64,000 nt of DNA, taken from NCBI RefSeq assembly GCF_038396675.1, contig NC_088934.1:7033501-7097500 (forward strand). Direction: 5' to 3'. How positions within the stretch are numbered: the first letter of the stretch is position 1; every line of letters starts with the position of its first letter. The stretch is from Hydra vulgaris (Eukaryota > Cnidaria > Hydrozoa > Anthoathecata > Hydridae). Below, piece after piece: positions 57,201-64,000 of this stretch. A program made the translations under genes and the position numbers. A model generated the notes under the pieces. That model had not been told where the DNA came from. It saw only the letters and a list, made by a program, of their open reading frames with translations, and did no database searches.

Positions 57201-58160
57201 AAGGTATTTTTGTTTGGCTTATTATTTTTAAAACATCTTTCAAAAATCTTTAGGTCGTCTTAAGGTTTCCTTTATTGTTTCTTGTTATATGTTGTTTTGA
57301 GTTTTACATAAAGTTTTTTAGTTATAAAATAAAGTATTTTAAAAATAATCTAGATGACACTTTAAGGTTTGGTTTATACTTCTTTTTTATTTGTTTTAAA
57401 AATTTCCTCTCAGTTCTTTTGCTTTACTATAAAAATATACAATTGAAAAAAAATCTATAAGTTGCCTTAAGGTTTGTTTTATTGTTGCTTTCTATTTTTC
57501 ATTTTAAAATCATGTTAGATTTTTTTTGTTTGTTTGAATTATAGTTTTAAAGTATCTTTCAAAAGTCTATATTGCCTATAGAGTTTGCTTTATTGTTCCT
57601 TGTTATATACTGTTTTAAATTTATCTTAAGTTCTTTAGTATCAAAATAACATATTTCAAAAAAAACTAGATGACACCTTAAGATTTAGTTAATTCTTCCT
57701 TTTTTCTTTTTGTCACCTCAAGGTTCTCATGCTTTTACTGAATTTTACTATAGAAGTATCTGTATAAAAGTTTTCACCTTGAGTATTGTTTAAATGTTCT
57801 TTTTTATATATTGCTTCAAAAGTTACCTTATGGTTTTATTTGTTTTACAGAGTTTACTATTAAATAATCTAGAGGTTGCCTTAAGGTTTGTTTTATTGTT
57901 ACTTTTTACTTCTTTTTTTTTTTAAATTCACCTTAAGGTTTTTTGTTTGGGCTGAATTATATTTTTAAAACATCTTTAGAGAGTCTATGTCGCCATAAGG
58001 GTTTGCCACATTTTTCCTTGTTAAATATTATTTTATATTTTACCTTAAGTTCTTTAATTATAAAATAAAGTATTAAAAAATAAATCTAGTGAATGCTTTA
58101 AGGTTTTGTTTATTCTTCTTTATACGTTGTTCTAAAAGCCACTTTTTTTTTTTTAATCCA
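54240..58160 (+). repeat. T-rich tandem array, ~130-140-bp units
   Basis: About 4 kb of diverged tandem units. In the best part (55190-56600) the word TAGTTTTAAAAGTCACCTTA recurs at spacings near 130-140 bases, followed by AGGTTTTTTTGTATGGCTGA, ATTATATTTTAAAA, then a second half with TATGTCGCCTTAAAGTTTGC and TTAATTGTTTCTTGTTATAT. Each unit thus holds two copies of the near-palindrome ACCTTAAGGT about 65-70 bases apart. Units decay toward both edges. No coding signal; short frames are by-products. Confidence 0.85.
54697..54770. repeat. perfect hairpin, 35-bp arms
   Basis: 54697-54731 and 54736-54770 are exact reverse complements (arm starts TATGTACTTTATGGATGATC) with loop GTCA. Lies inside the array and is likely a small foldback insertion. 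Confidence 0.88.
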
Positions 58161-58633
58161 TTTAGCTAATTTTTCATTGTTAATTTTTTACAAAATATTT
58201 TACATAAATAATTATAATATTATTTATTTTATTATAAAGGATTACATATGGCCCCCACAAAACTTTCAAAAAAAATATTCTATATAATGATTTAGATATA
58301 TAATTAGATAGATACATAAAATATAAACTACAATATGGTAAAAAAAGTATGTTTCAATATAAAGCATTTTGTTATGTATCACTATGATGTGCTATTGAGA
58401 ACAAGGTTATTATGTATAACTATGACGTACTATTAAGAACAAGATTGTTATTTATAATGCACTATTGGGAACAAGGTTTTTTTTGTTAAGTAAATTTTTT
58501 AATTAAAATTAGTATTATTTAATGTATATTTATTTCTTTAGTTATTGGTTAATTAACTTGTTATTATTTTTAAAATACTTTGCACATATTAATGAAAAAT
58601 GAATTTGTTTAAACAAAACAATTTATTTTGTAG

Positions 58634-59102
58634 TCTCATTTAAACGAAACAAAAAGCAAGCAGCTTAACCGTGTAAGCAGTGATGATAAAGAAATATACT
58701 CAAAATTTTGTTCAAAGAAAAATTAGTTACATGATCCGGACGCGTTGTTAATGGGATCTGTCTCATTCTTAATTCATGTAAGAAGAAAATATGTTTCCAT
58801 ACCCCATTTAAAATAATTTTCAATTATCTGAATGCAGCAATTTTGTTTATTTGTAGTATTTGGGTTCCCATTCTGTTCAACATGTAAAAGGTGTCACTTA
58901 TACACTTGAAGCTTGCGCAAAATGAAAGTATGTATTTTTGCATTTAATAAATTTGGTTTAAAAAATATTCACACTGCTTTTTAATATTTTTTGTTTGCAC
59001 AATTTTTGATTTCAGACAATAAGTCGTAACATAACCAAAATGTCTTTAATCCTTCTTTCTATATCTGCAAGAGGAATTGACTATATAGATTCGAATAGTA
59101 AA
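58634..59102 (+). pseudogene. PTB/PID-domain gene remnant, three exons, one stop and one frameshift
   Basis: Phosphotyrosine-binding domains bind NPxY-type peptides on signalling and endocytic receptors. Exon 1 (58634-58777) ends FCSKKN-stop-LHDPDALLMG and SVSFLIH; the stop is TAG at 58724, where relatives such as CED-6/GULP and SHC have Trp. Exon 2 (58857-58927) gives YLGSHSVQHVKGVTYTLEAC, the hallmark first strand and helix, then loses one base in an A-run (71 nt where 72 would keep frame). Exon 3 (59016-59102) gives [20 protein letters not shown], the second and third strands. Acceptors (TTTTGTAG, TTTGTAG, GATTTCAG) and donors (GTAAGA, GTATGT, GTAAGT) are good, and all junctions are phase 0. 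The rest of the domain was not found. A decayed duplicate, or a real gene with two assembly errors. Domain call is firm, subfamily unknown. Confidence 0.7.
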
Positions 59103-59141
59103 GTAAGTATCTTATAAATTTAAGTATATATTTTATATACA

Positions 59142-59301
<160 letters not shown>

Positions 59302-59529
59302 CACTTTTGAATCAAATCAGAAAAGTGATTCAAGAGTCAATTTAAAAAATCCATGTATTGAAATCAAGATAACTTCATTCAAATATAATGAACATAATAT
59401 GTATTCTGACTGGTATGCAATTTTTATTTTTTTAATAATAGATGAGTTCTCTTAGTCGTTGTGGAGGTAATACTCCATATAAATTGGCTTTTGCTTTTGG
59501 AAAGTTGTTGATGAGTAAGGACGTTTGGG

Positions 59530-60663
59530 CTAACCATGAGCGAGACGCTTTAGATGTAGGACAGAAGCCATGCAATCCAGTTCACTATTCCATTTTGTGT
59601 CAACAGATTGGCGTAACTGTCTTAAATTTATTCCTTGAGCGTCTGATTCTGATTCAAGCAACTTAGTTGCAACTGTCGACTGGTGAGTTAAAGAAGCCAA
59701 ATCCTTGCATGTTTGTAACGCATCATACATTCCAGCAGTCATTCCAAATGAGTCTCGAACTGCACATTGCAAAATATGATTGTTGCACAAGTATTAGTCA
59801 AGGCGCTTTGACAATTTGACTGCAAGTTTCATGTTTCTTTTCGGGTCGTTCACGCAGTACATTGACAAATCAGTAGGCAAATTTAGTTCTTCTAAGAAAG
59901 AATCCAGATTTCCTTCAATTATGATACCTGTGTGTCTTCCTGGGAACTGTTGGACATGGGGTGTCCAGTGATGTAGTCTCTAATTTTCGTCAATAGCATG
60001 AAAAGTCCAAGAGATGTAGCTTTCCTGAGCTCAAGAAGTCCAAAGGTCAGAAGTAAATGCAGCACTTTTTAGATTTGGCGTAATCTCCGTTATTATGCTC
60101 TTCATTCCAGCTTGAACTTTTCTTGACCGAATTGAAAGCTTTCTTGAATATGTTGTTCTGTGAAGAAGGCTCAGTTTAGGGTTTGCAATGTCAAACAATT
60201 TCTTGAAACCTCTTCCTTCGACTGCTGTAAAGGATGCCAGATCAGTGCAGAAGTAATCCAGTATTGCAGAGTCAAACTGTTTTTGAATGGAATTGTCTCT
60301 GTCATATTTGGACTTTGTTTCAAGCATTTCAATCATGGTTCGTAGTTTCTTTTTAGGAGGAGAAAGAAGAGAGTTGTTAGTTTTTTCAGAATACTCAACG
60401 TAATCTTGGCTGTGTTTTTTTTTGAGGTGACGATGAAGTTTGTTTGTGTTTCCATCTTTTGTTTTCAAGGACTTTTTGCACGCCTTGCATTCAGCACCGC
60501 CACTTGTTTTTTGAAAATATCTCCAGATTTTGTCTTTTCTTGGTGACGTTTTTGATCGTTGAAATGAGGCAAGAATATTTCTTTCAATATGAACAATATG
60601 TGTCAAGTTGAATTCCACTGGTAAACTAATGAAATTAAGTCGAAAGTGCACCATTTTATACAA
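59530..60663 (-). pseudogene. BED-finger hAT transposase, 3'-truncated
   Basis: Minus strand. A BED zinc finger (KIWRYFQKTSGGAECKACKK, TNKLHRHLKKKH) is followed by the hAT N-terminal region (ILDYFCTDLASFTAVEGRGF, FKKLFDIANPKL, RKVQAGMKSII) and the start of the catalytic domain AAFTSDLWTS. After a stop at 60031-60033 the reading continues with SYISWTFHAIDEN, LSMYCVNDPKRNMKLAVKL (second Asp region) and, after another stop near 59795, NNHILQCAVRDSF (HxxxxC helix) to LHLKRLAHG at 59530. The C-terminal dimerisation domain is missing. Confidence 0.85.
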
Positions 60664-60924
60664 AAAGTTTTTGTATTTAAAATCTAATTAAAAATATTTA
60701 AAATCTAATTAAAATTTTTTAATTAGATTTTTAAAAAAAATCTAATTAAAAAATCTGATCAAAAATCTAATTAAAAATTTAATTTGTTTTTGTCATAAAC
60801 AAAATAAATTTTTATTTAGACTTATTAAGATCACGGAGTCAAAATAATAATTAATTAAAAAAACAAATTATTTAGCATTTTGTAAATTGTAATAATTTTT
60901 AATTTGGAAAATAATATAATATTT

Positions 60925-61016
60925 AAGTCTCGTTCTACTTCTCGCGAGAGTTTTCTATTTCTCGTTTCTCACGAGAAGTCCCATTTCTCACGAGAACGAG
61001 ACGAGATCTCGCTTAT
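60925..61016. repeat. TCTCGCGAGA-type inverted cluster, probable hAT end
   Basis: Multiple inverted TCTCGT/ACGAGA words (CTCGTTCTACTTCTCGCGAG, TCTCACGAGAACGAGACGAG). This type of sequence is known near ends of BED-type hAT elements and lies upstream of the minus-strand transposase. No matching left end or duplication was located. Confidence 0.5.
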
Positions 61017-62287
61017 GGTTATTTGTGTCTTGAAGTTATTTAATTTTTGCATTTCTTTTGTTCAAAATGCTGTCAAAGTTATTGTAAATTATAAATAAAT
61101 TTATTTACTTACTTTATATAAATTACTTTTAACATACTTTACAATTATATAAAATATATGCTTATGAAATTTAACTTTCAATTTATATAGTTAATTTAAA
61201 TGAAGATTTGTTATTACTTTTAAAATAAAAAAGTCCTACTAAAAAATCATTATTTTATTTGTTAGTTCAATTTACATTTAGTAGCATATTACTTTTATGT
61301 AACTTACTTTCATATGCAAGTTTATTTTTAATATAATTTTTTTGAATTATATACTTTTATAGGTGAATGTAAAATGCAGTTTGAGGAACTTTCATATTAT
61401 GTAATGTAAATCTCAAAAGTAATTAACTTTTAAATGTAAAAGTAAACAGCTTTTCATGTGACTTACTTTTACATGTAAAATTAAATTACTTTATGATGTA
61501 ATCTCCTTTTAAATAATTTACTTTTGAAAGTAAAAAAACTTACTTTATAAAGTACAAGTCATTTCAAAAAAATTAATTACTTAGACAGAAATGAATATTT
61601 ACATTGAGCGTTTTAAACTACTTATGTAAATTACTTTTTGATAAAAATTAACTGAGTAAGTAAAAAAAAAAAAAGTAAAAAAACCATTCCTATTGACAAA
61701 TTTAAAAAAAGGTTAGAGTATTTTTTAAATTGTAAGTTATTCATATAATTATTATTACATTAAAAGATTATATCTTAGATTTTTTTTAACAATTTGATAT
61801 ATATTAATTTTAGTATATATGAAATAACCAACTTAAAAAAGGTTAGACTGTTTATTAGATAGTAAGTTATTCATATAATTACTATTAAATTAAAAGATTA
61901 TTTTTTTGATTTTTTTAACAATTTGATTTATATTTAGTTTTAGTATATATGAAATAAAAAACTTAAGAAAAGGTTAGACTGTCTTTTTATATAAATACTT
62001 ATATCAAAAACTGTATTTATAGTTTATGATATAACTATAGATACAGTTTAAATGAACTAAAAATTAAATTTTGTTGCCTAAAATTTGTAAAAGGTCTATA
62101 TAAAAAATTTTGCAAAGTTAAAGTTACTTATAATCAACACTATTGTTGAATAAAAATACTTTAAGTAATCAATACTTTCTACATATTTTACTCTTATTGT
62201 CACAGTTAAAACGAAAATTAATTTTTTTTTCAGTTTATTTCTTTCAAAAAGATTTTTTATAGTAGAATATACATTATGTATACAATC
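61017..62287. other. no gene; direct duplication of ~130 bp at 61705-61985
   Basis: 61705-61985 holds two diverged direct copies of about 130 bases, each starting AAAAAGGTTAGA and containing AGTAAGTTATTCATATAATT and AGTATATATGAAATAA. The remainder is AT-rich without recognised features. Confidence 0.6.
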
Positions 62288-62319
62288 TATATTGTCATTG
62301 TATATACAATGACAATATA
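62288..62319. repeat. perfect 32-bp palindrome
   Basis: Self-complementary around TATATA (TATATTGTCATTG...); further GACAATA/TATTGTC words are scattered to 62470. Confidence 0.85.
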
Positions 62320-62698
62320 CATTGTATTCACAAAGACAAAAAATGTTATATAACTTTTATTGTCATGTTATATTAGACAATAATGACATATAATGTTATA
62401 TTAGACAATAATATATATAAGACAATAATGTTGTCATTGTATATTCTATGACAATAAAAGATGTATTGCCTAATAATAAAAATAGGCATTCTAAAAGAAT
62501 AAGATTTATTCAAATTCTTTATCTAAAACATACAATTTTTAGAATTGTTTAGTTGGTTGTTGTTATATTTAATGACTCATTTTTGTTTTATTTTTGATGG
62601 GATTCGTTTTTGTTATATGTTTATACTTTTAAAAAAACATTCTGCTACAACACAAAAATGTCGTTAATGTATCAGTAATATCTTGCCTTTTCTGCATA

Positions 62699-62855
<157 letters not shown>

Positions 62856-62886
62856 AATTAGTAAAAAACACTTATCTAACTTTTAT

Positions 62887-62926
62887 TTTCTACTTTAAGT
62901 TTCACCATTGCTGGATCATCAGGAAG
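62887..62926 (-). ncRNA. hammerhead ribozyme motif, minus copy of a head-to-head pair
   Basis: Minus strand: stem I CTTC, core CTGATGA, stem II TCCA-GCAA-TGGT (outer pair mismatched), GAAA, 2-bp stem III AC/GT with loop TTAAA, triplet GTA, stem I GAAA (one mismatch). Weaker than its partner. Confidence 0.68.
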
Positions 62927-62931
62927 AGTAC

Positions 62932-62973
62932 TCTTCCTGATGATCCAGCAATGGGGAAACTTAAAGTAGAAGA
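62932..62973 (+). ncRNA. hammerhead ribozyme motif, plus copy of a head-to-head pair
   Basis: Stem I TCTTC/GAAGA (5 bp), core CTGATGA (62937-62943), stem II TCCA/TGGG closed by a GCAA tetraloop, GAAA (62956-62959), stem III AC/GT with loop TTAAA, cleavage triplet GTA before GAAGA. The best-paired hammerhead in the window. Confidence 0.82.
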
Positions 62974-63065
62974 TAAAAGTTAGATAAGTAATTTTTACTA
63001 ATTTATACTCCATTTGTAAAATACACTCCATTTGTACTCCATTTGTAAAATACACTAACATAATT

Positions 63066-63238
<173 letters not shown>

Positions 63239-63264
63239 TGATTTTTAGAAAATCATTACGAACT

Positions 63265-64000
63265 ATGAGTAAACCATTAATAAGTTTCGATTATGCCATT
63301 AAGTATCTTCTTATAAGGGAGATTACTCTATCATTGAGGGTTTTATCTCTGCCTTACTTCAAACAAAAGGCTACAAAAACTTTAAAATTGTTGCATTACT
63401 TGAATCCGAGAGTAACAAAGAAGATCGGAAAAGCAAAAGAAGCCTAGCCGATTTAATCGTTGAAGATGAGGACCGGCAAAAATATATTATCGATATCGAA
63501 CGTAACCTTAAAGATTCTTTCATTCACAAATCTCTATTTAACACCTCGAGGCTTATTGTCGATAATTTAGCTCAAAGAGTAGATTATACACATATATTAA
63601 AAGTCTTTCACATATCCCTTCTCTATTTTTCGATCGAAGGCGGCAATGGTGTAATTTACCACGGCAAGACTATTATACATAAAGTAGAGGCAAACGAAAA
63701 ATTAAGAGTTCAAATTAAAAATATAAAAACAGGAGAAATATTTGATGCGACAGATATCATGCCGGAGTATTTTTATATTTTAATACCTCAGTTTAACGAC
63801 CGCCTCGAGAAGGAAATTGACGAATGGCTTCACGTCATGAAGTATAATGAAATACCAACGCCTTATTTCTCACCTTCAATGGCTCAAGTAGCTGAGAAGC
63901 TATGTATTCTCAAAATGACAGTTGAAGAAAGAGCTCACTACTCATATTATCAAAAAAAGCTGTATAACGATAGGGATGAATTAAAAGCCGCAGAAACTAA
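63265..64000 (+). CDS. bacterial Rpn/PD-(D/E)XK-family putative transposase, frameshifted, runs off the window
   Basis: Rpn-type proteins are bacterial nucleases of the PD-(D/E)XK fold that promote recombination or act as putative transposases. ATG 63265 starts [16 protein letters not shown], the standard N-terminus of the family. A frameshift near 63313-63317 moves the reading to [20 protein letters not shown], and the frame from 63315 is then open for 228 codons to the window edge. Key blocks: [38 protein letters not shown] (likely catalytic Asp, then Asp/Glu in the second strand), [54 protein letters not shown] and [20 protein letters not shown]. Sequence is visibly richer in G and C than its surroundings. 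There is no intron and no clear ribosome-binding site upstream. By memory the nearest relatives are Rickettsiales proteins. Probably a lateral transfer. Confidence 0.87.

Noticed and set aside
59442-59529. Next PTB exon after 59102 (an AG acceptor precedes ATG 59442)
   Set aside because: The translation does not resemble the rest of a PTB domain.

Overview
This is a window from an animal nuclear genome, most likely a cnidarian and probably Hydra. It is extremely AT-rich, has many long (TA)n tracts and split genes with GT-AG introns, and is dominated by transposable elements of kinds common in Hydra (Jockey/CR1-like LINEs, Penelope-like elements, hAT, Kolobok, pogo, Tc1, tRNA-derived SINEs). 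The organism call is an inference from composition and element types; no species marker is visible.

Cellular genes are few. The last two exons of a 5-oxoprolinase (OPLAH-like) gene end at 5269. A complete three-exon TPPP/p25-alpha gene lies at 36906-44566. Three exons of a damaged PTB/PID-domain gene lie at 58634-59102. There are four intron-containing tRNA-Tyr(GUA) genes (19652, 49184, 49640, 50311) and one tRNA-Tyr relic (50831). Everything else with protein similarity looks like mobile-element protein, nearly all of it broken.

Layout: 0-3 kb, LINE with an intact RT ORF plus an inverted 3' fragment of the same family. 4.9-5.3 kb, OPLAH end. 7.08-9.83 kb, Kolobok-like element with TTAA target duplication. 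12.1-12.7 kb, 18-bp minisatellite that is open in several frames. 13-18.2 kb, nested transposons: a pogo-like remnant holding a MITE, then a ZBED5-like hAT split by a second hAT with a clear 8-bp duplication. 18.5-20.7 kb, Penelope-like element beside a tRNA-Tyr gene. 22.4-24.6 kb, two foldback elements. 25.4-30 kb, Penelope-like copies, a SINE and a minisatellite. 31-36.1 kb, LINE remnants and a pogo element. 36.9-44.6 kb, TPPP with repeats in its introns. 45.4-46.1 kb, Penelope-like copy between inverted repeats. 47.0-48.8 kb, Tc1 element inserted in (TA)n. 49.2-50.9 kb, tRNA-Tyr cluster with an inverted duplication. 54.2-58.2 kb, T-rich tandem array. 58.6-61 kb, PTB remnant and a hAT remnant. 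62.9 kb, two opposed hammerhead motifs. 63.27-64 kb, a bacterial-type gene.

Two things stand out. First, six motifs matching the hammerhead self-cleaving ribozyme core occur, all in or next to Penelope-like terminal sequence, in three sequence types whose stem II differs in sequence but still pairs. Second, the last 0.74 kb encodes a protein of the bacterial Rpn/PD-(D/E)XK putative transposase family, closest in my recollection to Rickettsiales proteins. It lies directly against eukaryotic (TA)n repeats and has one frameshift, which suggests lateral transfer from an endosymbiont (or a chimeric assembly).
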